This document shows, in pieces, positions 25,826 through 32,989 of a stretch of 42,037 nucleotides of DNA. Within the stretch, counting starts at the first letter, position 1. The number at the start of each line of letters is the position of its first letter. This stretch comes from DASYPQ01 sp041488095 (GTDB lineage: Bacteria > Planctomycetota > UBA1135 > GCA-002686595), in assembly GCA_041488095.1 (NCBI GenBank), contig JBGPOP010000037.1:1-42037 (forward strand), written 5' to 3'. The position numbers and the translations under genes are program-made. The notes under the pieces are model-generated. The model did not search any database, was not told the origin of the DNA, and saw only the letters and a program-made list of their open reading frames with translations.

Positions 25826-27550
25826 TCAGTGGCGGACCTTCAGGGACTCGCGCCAGTCCGCATCGACCGCCTCGAGGCTCTTGCCGAGCACACTCTCCGC
25901 CCCGGCCGCGGGATCGGTCATCGGGTAGAGCTGCTTGAACTTCTCCATCCCGAACATCTCGACCAGGTACCCGCAGAACGACCCCGCCGCCGGATACCCG
26001 TTCGCCTGCCCACGGAAATCCTCGAGCAGCGCCTTCATCGAAGGCAGATCCCCCTTCTCGAGGAGCTGCGCCGCCGTCTTGTGGTGCTCCTCGGGCGGCG
26101 CGCCGTTCAGGTACACCGCGATCCCCTCACCGAGCAACGCCGTCTGCGCAACGCCGATCTTCAGCGCGATGCAGTGCACCATCTCGTGGCCGAGCGTGCT
26201 GTTCGAACGCTGGTGCACCGCCTTCCCCTCGGGGTTCGAGAAGTCGAGGTCGCGGCCGGTCAGGTTCTTCCCCTGCTCCTCGTCGCGGTAGAGGAACACC
26301 GTGATCCGATCGCTGTAGTCGACGGCGAGTCGCTTCACGATGTCCTCATAGGCGCTGTCGAGCCTCGCGCCGTAGGCCTTCATCTCCTTCGCGCGCGGGT
26401 GGTCGTTCGGGTAGCGCAGCACGACGTGCTTCGTCTCGACCGACTGCCAGTCGGCGTACGCCGGACGCCCTCCCGCCTGCTTCGTGATCGCGAGGTCGTC
26501 GAACCACGCGTCGCCCGACATCGAGAGGAAGATCCCGGCCAGGACCTGCTTCGCCCCTTCGGGCGCCGCGTTCGAAACCGAGACCTCCTTCCAGTCGTAC
26601 GTCCCGTCGCCGGGCTGGCCGAACTTCGGCGTGCCGACCGTCTTGCCCTCCGCGTCGAGGAAGACCAGGCGGATGTGGAGATTCGCGAACTGGATCCCCT
26701 CCTTGTTCACGTCCTTGGCCCTGACCATCGCGCGGAACGCGAACGCGTCGCCCGGCGCGGCGTCGAACTTGCGCCCGAGGCCGTACCACTGGATCGTGCG
26801 CCGCTCGCCGGAGAAATGCAGGCTCGCGTGCGAGCCCGACGCGCCCGTCGACTTGTCCACCGTGATCGTCGAGCGCGACGGCCCGTCGCCGTTGTGGGCG
26901 CCGACCGATTCCTCCCAGCCCGCGGGAACGCCGGCCGTCTTCTCGAAGTCCTCGCGCAGGAGGACCTCGGGCGCGGCCAGCTCCTGGCCGCCCTCGATCG
27001 CCAGCTCGACCTCGTCGACCCACAGCGAGCCGCTCATCGTCAGCGACACGGAGACCAGCGCCTTCCGAGCCGTGTCGGGGGCGGCGACCTCGATCGAGAG
27101 CTTCTGCCAACCCGACGTCGGCAGCCCGGGCTTGCCGTAGCCCTTGCCGACGACCTCGCCGTTCGTGTCGTAGAGGATCAGGCCGACGAAGCAGTTGTTG
27201 AACTGCTGGATGCTCGTGCCCCGCACGGTCTCGGGGCGCACGTTCTCGGCCCGGGCCCAGGCGGTCAGCCGGTACTTGCCGCCGGGCCGCACCGGGAGTT
27301 CCTGCTGGACGGACCTCCACGCGCGCGTGGTGTCGTCGCCCGAAACGAGGAGGCTCGCGCGTCCCTTGCGCTTCTCCTTGGTGTCGAGGCGAACGGTCGA
27401 GAGCGGCTCCTCCGCCCCGTTGCGGGCGCCGACGACGAGCACCCAACCCGGGATCGGATCGCTCTTGCCGGCCTTGGCCTCGAAGTCGCCGTTCGTGACC
27501 AGGTTCCCGAGGGCGAGGAGAGGCGCGACGAGGGCGAAGAGGGTGATCAC
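25826..27550 (-). CDS. Secreted HExxH (gluzincin-type) peptidase with two N-terminal beta-sandwich domains
   Basis: A hydrophobic N-terminus (LFALVAPLLALG) is followed by two related jelly-roll/carbohydrate-binding-like domains at about 14-186 and 195-357. Both start with a xFE phrase and end with a SMSG-x-x-W-x-D-x-x pattern. Residues 365-574 form a peptidase-MA-like domain with the zinc motif HEMVH (455-459) and a third-ligand glutamate in LGEGIAVYLNG (Glu475). A cell-surface or periplasmic metallopeptidase acting on glycoconjugates is plausible; the substrate is unknown. The GTG at 27550 overlaps the upstream rhodanese stop as GTGA. An alternative GTG at 27604 would add 18 residues, including RRERR, and so give a more normal signal peptide. 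The sigma factor follows on the same strand. Confidence 0.82.
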   Translation of the reverse strand: MITLFALVAPLLALGNLVTNGDFEAKAGKSDPIPGWVLVVGARNGAEEPLSTVRLDTKEKRKGRASLLVSGDDTTRAWRSVQQELPVRPGGKYRLTAWARAENVRPETVRGTSIQQFNNCFVGLILYDTNGEVVGKGYGKPGLPTSGWQKLSIEVAAPDTARKALVSVSLTMSGSLWVDEVELAIEGGQELAAPEVLLREDFEKTAGVPAGWEESVGAHNGDGPSRSTITVDKSTGASGSHASLHFSGERRTIQWYGLGRKFDAAPGDAFAFRAMVRAKDVNKEGIQFANLHIRLVFLDAEGKTVGTPKFGQPGDGTYDWKEVSVSNAAPEGAKQVLAGIFLSMSGDAWFDDLAITKQAGGRPAYADWQSVETKHVVLRYPNDHPRAKEMKAYGARLDSAYEDIVKRLAVDYSDRITVFLYRDEEQGKNLTGRDLDFSNPEGKAVHQRSNSTLGHEMVHCIALKIGVAQTALLGEGIAVYLNGAPPEEHHKTAAQLLEKGDLPSMKALLEDFRGQANGYPAAGSFCGYLVEMFGMEKFKQLYPMTDPAAGAESVLGKSLEAVDADWRESLKVRH

Positions 27551-27945
27551 GCCGGCGCCGCTTGCGCCGCGCCTTTCTCGACGGGCAAGCCCTCCCTCGT
27601 CCACTCCGTCCACCCCGCGTTCATCTCTTTGACGTAGAAGCCGCGCTCCGCCAACTGCAGAGCCACCTGGGCGGAGAGCTGTCACGTCGAATGCCAGCAG
27701 TAGGTGACGTACTCCTTGTCGCGGTCGAGCTTCGCCGAGAGCTTCGCGACATCGTCCAGCGGCATCGAGACCGCGCCCGGGATGTGCTCCTTCTCGTACG
27801 AGGCGCGGTCGCGCGTGTCGAGGATGACGAAGTCGCCCTTCCCCTCCTTCACCTTCTTCGCGACGTCGACCTTCTGCTTCTCCGAGGCGAGCTTGGCCTG
27901 GAAGAACTGCTTCTGGAGCTCCCTCTCCTTCTCGCGCGTCAGCAT
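27547..27945 (-). CDS. Rhodanese-domain protein with in-frame TGA; candidate selenoprotein
   Basis: The protein is a single rhodanese-like domain of 132 residues if TGA 27684-27682 is decoded. The N-terminal half has a charged helix (MLTREKERELQKQFFQAKL), then FVILDTRDRASYEKEHIPGA, and the active-site segment YVTYCW with Cys83. Codon 88 is TGA. The same frame goes on QLSAQVALQLAERGFYVKEM, then NAGWTEW, exactly the helix and final strand expected of a rhodanese, and ends at TGA 27547-27549, overlapping the next GTG start as GTGA. Cys-containing relatives have a cysteine five residues after the catalytic one, so Sec88 would form a CX4U pair. AAGGAGGG lies 6 nt before the ATG. A conventional call would stop at 27682. 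The alternatives are a nonsense mutation or a base error. No sel genes are in the window. Confidence 0.72.
27643..27679 (-). promoter_or_regulatory. Candidate bacterial SECIS stem-loop just after the in-frame TGA
   Basis: Counting RNA bases after the UGA, +6 to +12 (CUCCGCC) pair perfectly with +30 to +36 (GGCGGAG). +3/+4 also pair with +38/+39 across one mismatch. Inside, CAG (+13 to +15) pairs with CUG (+22 to +24) and leaves the six-base apical loop GUGGCU starting at +16, with a 5-nt bulge on the 3' side. A G at the start of the apical loop and a distance of about 15 nt from the UGA agree with the usual bacterial SECIS description. Stems like this arise by chance in GC-rich DNA, so this is support rather than proof. 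Confidence 0.55.
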
Positions 27946-28004
27946 GGAAACCCTCCTTCGGGGAGTAACGGGTCGCCCCGGTATGGGACGGACCCCGCAG
28001 GGTG

Positions 28005-28751
28005 TCAAGCCCTCGCCGGCCGCACCCCCGCCCGGATCGCCGCGCGAGAGAGCGCGTCGTAATGCGGCCGACACTCGGCGAAGAGCGGCTCGAGCTCGCG
28101 CGGGAAGGGCGCCGTCTTCGGCTCGTACCGCTGGAAGCCGCTCGACCTGTGCACGCTCGCGTACCAATGACGTGCCCAGACTCCGTCCTCGGGGCGCGCT
28201 CCGGGTTTCCACGAGAGCATCCCCTCCTCGAACGGCAGCCCCAGGCGCGCGCAGAGCTGCGACAGCACCCCGCGCGGATCGCACAGGATCTCGCGCGCGT
28301 CGAGGACGGGCGGATCCTGGCCGAGCGCGCGCAGCTCGCACAGCAGCTCCGTCTGCACCGCGTACCCGGTGTCGGCAAGGCGCGGGCTGGCGATGTTCTC
28401 GCGCAGGGACGGCAGCATCTCCCGCGGATCGCGCGTCAGGATCACGTTCGCCGTCCGCGCCAGGAACGAGCGGTCGATCTCGACGAGATGGTGCGCCATC
28501 TGCTTGAAGAACGCGATCGGCCGGTCGCACGGACCCAGGATCACCTCGCGCACCACCTTCGCGCCGTCGCTCTCCTGCCCGGCAAGCACCTCCTCTCGAC
28601 CGGGGTGATCGGCGCCCGACACGCGCAGGTAGTGCGCGTAGAGGGGCTCGTCGACCACGCGCGTGTCCGAGCGCTGCGCGAAGGAGTACATCAGCGCGGT
28701 CGATACGTTGCGCGGCCCCGACCACAGGTTGATGCGCAGCCTCGGCTCCAC
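28005..28751 (-). CDS. Sulfotransferase-like P-loop protein
   Basis: The 248-residue cytoplasmic protein begins with a PAPS-binding-type loop, NLWSGPRNVSTALMYSFAQR, where sulfotransferases have a G-x-P-R-S/N-x-S/T-T loop. It continues with VVDEPLYAHYL, a strand-turn VILTRDPREMLPSL (the region that binds the 3'-phosphate) and LCARLGLPFEEGML. It is most likely a sulfuryl transferase or a relative of unknown acceptor. The start is taken as GTG 28751: conserved sequence begins there, the frame upstream overlaps mug, and a TATCCT box lies 7 nt before it. It sits 17 bp after mug and 59 bp before the rhodanese gene. Confidence 0.8.
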   Translation of the reverse strand: MEPRLRINLWSGPRNVSTALMYSFAQRSDTRVVDEPLYAHYLRVSGADHPGREEVLAGQESDGAKVVREVILGPCDRPIAFFKQMAHHLVEIDRSFLARTANVILTRDPREMLPSLRENIASPRLADTGYAVQTELLCELRALGQDPPVLDAREILCDPRGVLSQLCARLGLPFEEGMLSWKPGARPEDGVWARHWYASVHRSSGFQRYEPKTAPFPRELEPLFAECRPHYDALSRAAIRAGVRPARA

Positions 28752-28758
28752 GGGACGC

Positions 28759-28764
28759 AGGATA
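28759..28764 (-). promoter_or_regulatory. -10-like TATCCT box, 7 nt before start
   Basis: Minus-strand GCTATCCTGCG places TATCCT 7 nt before the GTG at 28751. The phrase GCTATCCTGCG is identical to the one before the histidine phosphatase gene at 30699, which makes a shared promoter type likely. Confidence 0.5.
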
Positions 28765-28768
28765 GCGA

Positions 28769-29302
28769 TCAGGAGCGTCCGCGGAGCCGCGCGAGCCGGC
28801 GGTACCAGCGCACGAGGTCCGCGAGCGAGTGTCCCGCGTTGGCGCCGCTCGGGTTGGGCGTCACGAACACGATCGAGCGGCCGATCCGGCGCGCCTGCCT
28901 CCCCCATGTGAACTCGCACGGCTCGCTCTCGGCGAAGCGCAGGTAGCCTTCCCAGGCCGCGCGACCGTGGAACCACGCGATCCGAGGAGCATGGCGCAGG
29001 AGCTTCCTCCGCAGAACAGGGGCCCAGCGCTCCCAGTCCGCGTCCCGAAGCGCGGCCGCGTTCGAGGAGGGCCGCTTGACGACGTCGGTGAAGCCGATGC
29101 CGCGCTCGCGGAAGAGGACTTCCATCGCCGCAACGCCCGGAACGAGCTCCCCGCCCGCGAGGCCGGAGGCTGCGAGCGCCTTCCAGAACCGGTTCTGCGG
29201 CCGCGCGAAGTAGAAGCCCTTCTCGACCGAGTACGTCGACGGGTTGATCCCGATCGAGACCAGGTCGAGGCCCTCGCGCAGGTAGTCGGGCAGGGTCTTC
29301 AT
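28769..29302 (-). CDS. mug: Mismatch-specific uracil/thymine DNA glycosylase (MUG type)
   Basis: The enzyme excises uracil or thymine from G:U and G:T mismatches in base-excision repair. The family motifs are GINPS near residue 18 (catalytic Asn in the water-activating loop) and the C-terminal TPNPSGANAG that inserts at the lesion; YFARPQNRFWKAL and ERGIGFTDVVKRPS lie between them. With the ATG at 29302 the protein is 177 residues, the normal size; the frame remains open to 29395 but the added sequence is Arg-rich and unconserved. It diverges from doxX, with 86 bp between the starts, and is first in the minus-strand run leading to the rhodanese. Confidence 0.9.
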   Translation of the reverse strand: MKTLPDYLREGLDLVSIGINPSTYSVEKGFYFARPQNRFWKALAASGLAGGELVPGVAAMEVLFRERGIGFTDVVKRPSSNAAALRDADWERWAPVLRRKLLRHAPRIAWFHGRAAWEGYLRFAESEPCEFTWGRQARRIGRSIVFVTPNPSGANAGHSLADLVRWYRRLARLRGRS

Positions 29303-29388
29303 GCGCTGGATCGCACCCCGGCAGCGCAGGCGGCTGGATCGTCGCTCGGCAGCATGGTAGAGACGGCGAGCGAGAGAGGAGCGCTGCG

Positions 29389-29853
29389 ATGGCATCCGAA
29401 GGCTCGAATCAAGGCGGCTCGCCGAGCTGGGGTCTCGTCCTCGTCCGCATCGTCTGCGGCGGGATCCTGATCTCCTCGGGCTGGTCGAAGGTCAGCGGCG
29501 GGGTCGGCGAGGACCTCGTGCTCGGGACCCAGGCCGCGTTCGCGCATGCGCCCGGCTTCGTGCGCGCGTGGGGCGAGAACGTCGTGCTCCCCCATCCGTG
29601 GATCTTCGCTCACTTGATCGCGTGGGGCGAGCTGCTCGGCGGACTGGCGTTCTTCCTCGGCGCGCTGACCCGCCTGGCGGGCGTCCTGCTCGCGTTCATG
29701 TTCGCCAACTTCTACTTCGCCGGGCCCGAGCAGGCACGCATGTTCGTCATGCTCCTGCTCGCCGGTTGCCTCGGCTGCGCGCTCTCGCGCGCCGGCCGGA
29801 GCTGCGGGATGGACGTCTTCCTCGAAGGCAAGCTGCCGCGCTGGATCACGTAA
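29389..29853 (+). CDS. DoxX family membrane protein
   Basis: The 154-residue integral membrane protein has four hydrophobic helices. It begins GLVLVRIVCGGILISSGWSK, the typical DoxX first helix ending in G-x-x-K, and continues with HLIAWGELLGGLAFFLGALT, GVLLAFMFANFYF and MFVMLLLAGCLGCALS. The family is associated with thiol/redox stress and quinone-linked oxidation in some bacteria, but the role here is undefined. AGAGAGGA precedes the ATG. The TAA stop lies within the left arm of a long inverted repeat, so the message probably ends in that hairpin. Confidence 0.85.
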   Translation: MASEGSNQGGSPSWGLVLVRIVCGGILISSGWSKVSGGVGEDLVLGTQAAFAHAPGFVRAWGENVVLPHPWIFAHLIAWGELLGGLAFFLGALTRLAGVLLAFMFANFYFAGPEQARMFVMLLLAGCLGCALSRAGRSCGMDVFLEGKLPRWIT

Positions 29854-29950
29854 TACGGTACCAGGACAGTTCTTCCTCGATCCGCGACGAGTCGAAGAGC
29901 CCGACAGGGTCGCTGCCCGGATCGAGGAAGAACTGTCCCGGTACCGTATT
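29852..29950. repeat. Long near-perfect inverted repeat between convergent genes
   Basis: The arms at 29852-29883 and 29919-29950 are 32 nt each and complementary except at one position (A against G in GGTACCA/GGGACAG). The 35-nt centre contains a second short stem, GCGAC (29884-29888) with GTCGC (29909-29913). The element spans the space between the doxX stop and the elbB stop and could end transcription from both sides. The length and fidelity exceed an ordinary terminator and there is no T-run, so a REP-like or miniature mobile palindrome is the alternative. No second copy is seen in the window. Confidence 0.8.
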
Positions 29951-29952
29951 CT

Positions 29953-30615
29953 TCACCCCGCCATCCGCACCAGCTCCTTCACCGCCCGCTCGATCCCCGC
30001 CGCGACCTCGCTGATCCGCGCGTCGTACATGTAGGCCGGCGACGTGACGATGCGCTGCTCCTCGTCGACGCGGAACTCGTCGACCGGGCAGACGACGTGC
30101 TTCGCCCCCATCTCCTCCAGCGCGAGGGCGGTCTTCTCGTCGCTGCCGATCGTGAGCTTCGGGTGCGCGCGCTCGTCGCGCAGGGCGGCCGCGACCACGG
30201 TCGGTGAGATGCACAGGGCGGCGATCGGCTTCTTGGCCTTGTGCATCTCCCGCAGCAGGCGCCCGACGTTGGGCTCGACCTTGGCCTTCGAGCCGGCCGA
30301 GGCGAAGTTGCACAGGTTCTTGGCCGCCCCGAACCCGCCCGGCAGGATCAGCGCATCGAGGTCGGACGCCTTGACCCGCGCGATGTCCTGGATCTTCCCG
30401 CGCGCGATCCGCGCCGCCTCGTCCAGCACGTTGCGGACCTCCTCCGAAAGCTTGCCCGTGCGGTGGTTGACCACGTTCACCTGCTCGATGTTCGGCGCCA
30501 TGCACACGGCCGTGGCTCCGAGCTTGTCGAGCGCGAGCAACGTCAGCACCGACTCGTGGATCTCGCTCCCGTCGTACACGCCGCAGCCGGACAGGATGAC
30601 GCCGACCTTGACCAT
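29953..30615 (-). CDS. elbB: ElbB-like glyoxalase III / isoprenoid biosynthesis protein
   Basis: A DJ-1/PfpI-superfamily protein of 220 residues, the normal ElbB length. The N-terminus KVGVILSGCGVYDGSEIHE is characteristic of ElbB; further marks are MAPNIEQVNVVNH, the strand-loop ALILPGGFGAAKNL and the nucleophile elbow AALCISPTVVAA with the conserved cysteine. E. coli ElbB has glyoxalase activity in vitro and was linked to early isoprenoid steps; its physiological role is unsettled. Cytoplasmic. A clear AGGAGGTG stands 5 nt before the ATG. It diverges from the histidine phosphatase, with 83 bp between the starts. Confidence 0.9.
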   Translation of the reverse strand: MVKVGVILSGCGVYDGSEIHESVLTLLALDKLGATAVCMAPNIEQVNVVNHRTGKLSEEVRNVLDEAARIARGKIQDIARVKASDLDALILPGGFGAAKNLCNFASAGSKAKVEPNVGRLLREMHKAKKPIAALCISPTVVAAALRDERAHPKLTIGSDEKTALALEEMGAKHVVCPVDEFRVDEEQRIVTSPAYMYDARISEVAAGIERAVKELVRMAG

Positions 30616-30685
30616 GGACCACCTCCTGGGACGAGGATACTGCGGGAGCGGAGGATCTGCACCGCTGCGCCGTCCCCGCGGCTGC

Positions 30686-30691
30686 TATCCT
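30686..30691 (+). promoter_or_regulatory. -10-like TATCCT box, 7 nt before start
   Basis: TATCCT within GCTATCCTGCG ends 7 nt before the ATG at 30699. No Shine-Dalgarno is visible, in line with a leaderless message. Confidence 0.5.
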
Positions 30692-30698
30692 GCGAGAA

Positions 30699-31418
30699 AT
30701 GCGCATCCTCGTCCGCCCCCCGGTGATCCCCGACGAGCCCGGATCGCCCCCTCCCGAGCGTGCGCCATCCTTCGGGACGGCCGCGCGCGTGTGGCTCGTG
30801 CGCCACGCCGAGGTCGCCGACGACTGGCAGCGCCGCGCCTACGGGAGCCTCGACGTGCCGCTCTCGGAGGAGGGCCAGAGGCAGACGCGCGAGCTCGCCG
30901 CGGCCTTCGCCGGCACGGCCCTCGCCCGCGTCGCGAGCTCGCCGCTCTCCCGCGCGCTTTTTCTCGGCCGCAGCCTGGCCGAGGCGACCGGCGCGCCGCT
31001 CGCCGTCGACGAGCGCCTGCGCGAGGTCTGGCGCGGGAACTGGCAGGGCCTCCCGACGGACGAGTTCCGCGCGCGCTGGGAGGCCGAGCGCGAGGCCTTC
31101 GCAGCCGATCCCTGGAACTGGAAGGGTCACGGCGGCGAGAGCGACGCCGACATCCTCGTCCGCGCCTGGCCGGCCCTGACCGAAGCCGCGCTCTCCGCGC
31201 GCGGCGCGGCCGTCGCGCTGGCGACGCACTACAACGTGATCCGCGTCCTGGTCACGCGCGCGGTCGGCCTGCGGCCGAGCCAGAGCTACGCCTTCCGCAA
31301 CGACACGGCGCGCGCCTGCCTGCTCGTCGACGGCCCGGACGGCTGGGTGCTCGCGCACGCCAACGTCGCCGGGCCGGACGCGGAGCCGGAGGAAGGCGCG
31401 GCCGGCGGAGCCGCCTGA
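30699..31418 (+). CDS. Histidine phosphatase (phosphoglycerate mutase-like) family protein
   Basis: The 239-residue protein has the phospho-histidine catalytic core: VWLVRHAEV (RHA variant of the RHG motif, nucleophilic His), SPLSRALFLGRSLAE with the phosphate-binding Arg, the acid loop LREVWRGNWQG and the second catalytic His in ATHYNVIRVL. It is closest to CobC/GpmB-type broad phosphatases; the substrate cannot be assigned. The N-terminal 25 residues are Pro-rich and likely unstructured, and the C-terminus is a short acidic/Ala-rich tail. It converges on the sulfatase-like gene, with 3 bp between the stops. Confidence 0.87.
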   Translation: MRILVRPPVIPDEPGSPPPERAPSFGTAARVWLVRHAEVADDWQRRAYGSLDVPLSEEGQRQTRELAAAFAGTALARVASSPLSRALFLGRSLAEATGAPLAVDERLREVWRGNWQGLPTDEFRARWEAEREAFAADPWNWKGHGGESDADILVRAWPALTEAALSARGAAVALATHYNVIRVLVTRAVGLRPSQSYAFRNDTARACLLVDGPDGWVLAHANVAGPDAEPEEGAAGGAA

Positions 31419-31421
31419 GCG

Positions 31422-32939
31422 TCACTTCTCGCCGAGGAGTCCGCGCCGCGCGAGCTCCTCGAGGAGCACGCGATCGAATCCCGCTCGCCCGCCCGGTCCG
31501 GCCTGGAGCACGGCTCGCGCCTTCTCGATCCAGTCGTAGTACTCCCTCCCCGCCGCCGAGAGGCGCGCGGACGCGGCCGCGTCCGACGCGGAGCCCTCGA
31601 GGTGCCCGCTCGAAGGCCTTGCGCCGCGGTCGTGCAGGAACGTGCGCACGTCCTTGCGGTGGTCCCCCGCGTCCCCGTACCAGGAGAGCGAGAGCGGGGA
31701 GGCCGCTTCCTGCTCCAGCGCGCCGGGCGAGCTCTCCTCGTAGCACCAGCGCGCGTCGATCGCGACGAAGCCCGCCTGAAGGCCCCCCGAGGCGAAGGCG
31801 ATCTCGCGCGCGGCTCCCGGACGGCCGCGCAGCGCGCCGGCTTGCGAGACGCCGCGCATGCTCGCCGGCGCGGGGAAGCCGTGGAGGTCGAGCAGCGTGG
31901 GCGCGAGGTCCATCAGGCTGAAGAGCTGCGCCGTCTTCACCCCGCGGACGACCCCGAGCGAGGCTCCGAGCGTCGTCGCAGGCCGCACGATCACGGGCAC
32001 GTGCAGGTCGCAATCCGAGAAGGTCCCGGTGTCGGCGATCACGCCGGACTCGCCGAAGCCGAGGCCGTACGTGCCGACCACCACGACGGTCGTGTCCGCC
32101 CAGCGCCCCATGCGCCGGACGCCCTCGAAGAACCGGCCCAGGTTCTGGTCGAGGTCGCGCAGCGCTCCGTCATAGCCCGCCTCGCACTGGCCGAGCGACT
32201 GCCAGGATCGGCTCCAGCGCCCGCGTGGCACGGCGAAGAACACCCGATCGTCCATCGCCACGGGCGGGACCGCGGAGAGCTCGGGCCGCGGCTCGAAGAA
32301 GCTGTCCAGCTTCCCCTCGGAGCGCACCCACACGCGATCGAGGTCGTCGATGTGGAGGTAGGCGAACCAGTCCTGCGATGCATCCAGGCCCGAGAGCCAG
32401 TTCATGAACCGGGAGGCCAGGCCCTGGTAGCCGGTGTCCGTCTGGCTGGACAGCCTCTCCGATCGGAAGCCGCGGAACTCCTGGAACCCCGCGCCGAACC
32501 CGCACACGGGCGAGATCGCGGGGTGATCGGCGAACGCCGCGGTGGCGAAGCCTTGCGCCAGGAACTCCTGCGAAAGGCGCGGCATCTCATCCGGGACGTA
32601 CCAGTCGGAGATCGCCGTGCCCCCCGAGGGTTCGCCCAGCGGGATCCGCCGCGCGAGCATCGGCTCGCAGCCGGTGAGGATCGCGGCGTGGGCCGGGAGG
32701 ATCTCGGGCGCGGCCGAGAAGGCTTGGGTGTACTCCACGCCTTCCTGGGACAGCGCGTCGAGGTACGGCGTCGTGCGCCGGTCGTAGCCGTACGAGCTCA
32801 GGTGGTCGGCGCGCAGCGCGTCGATGGCGATCACGAGGACCCCGCGGCCGACCTTCTCGTCGCCGGGCTTGGGCCCGCAGGCGACGAGGAGCGCGAGACC
32901 GAGGGCAAACGAAGCCAGAGCTCGAGCCACGACGGTCAT
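31422..32939 (-). CDS. Sulfatase-like lipoprotein with degenerate active site
   Basis: A lipoprotein signal (LGLALLVAC, Cys21) precedes an alkaline-phosphatase/sulfatase-superfamily domain of about 480 residues. The first metal site survives as VIAIDALRADHLSSYGY (Asp40, Asp45). The nucleophile strand reads APEILPAHAAILTG, where active relatives have a Cys, Ser or Thr before the L-P-S-H or C-x-P-S-R phrase, and here Ile80 stands in that place. The downstream metal ligands, normally a D-H pair before a glycine loop, read VVVGTYGLGFGES. The protein may be a binding protein derived from a sulfatase. It starts at ATG 32939, 50 bp after the Bat operon, and could be read with it. Confidence 0.78.
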   Translation of the reverse strand: MTVVARALASFALGLALLVACGPKPGDEKVGRGVLVIAIDALRADHLSSYGYDRRTTPYLDALSQEGVEYTQAFSAAPEILPAHAAILTGCEPMLARRIPLGEPSGGTAISDWYVPDEMPRLSQEFLAQGFATAAFADHPAISPVCGFGAGFQEFRGFRSERLSSQTDTGYQGLASRFMNWLSGLDASQDWFAYLHIDDLDRVWVRSEGKLDSFFEPRPELSAVPPVAMDDRVFFAVPRGRWSRSWQSLGQCEAGYDGALRDLDQNLGRFFEGVRRMGRWADTTVVVVGTYGLGFGESGVIADTGTFSDCDLHVPVIVRPATTLGASLGVVRGVKTAQLFSLMDLAPTLLDLHGFPAPASMRGVSQAGALRGRPGAAREIAFASGGLQAGFVAIDARWCYEESSPGALEQEAASPLSLSWYGDAGDHRKDVRTFLHDRGARPSSGHLEGSASDAAASARLSAAGREYYDWIEKARAVLQAGPGGRAGFDRVLLEELARRGLLGEK

Positions 32940-32989
32940 GGACGCGGGAGAGGATCCTGTGCGGCCTGCGCCTCCGCAAGCGCGGAGTT

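Noticed and set aside
25826..28378. An 850-residue version of the HExxH peptidase
   Set aside because: The extra N-terminal part overlaps the rhodanese and sulfotransferase in the wrong frame and has no protein-like features. A GTG at 27550 or 27604 is preferred.
27682..28725. A 347-codon reading that begins inside the sulfotransferase gene and ends with the rhodanese
   Set aside because: The upstream part is an Arg-rich shadow of the sulfotransferase. The rhodanese has its own ATG at 27945 with a strong AAGGAGGG.
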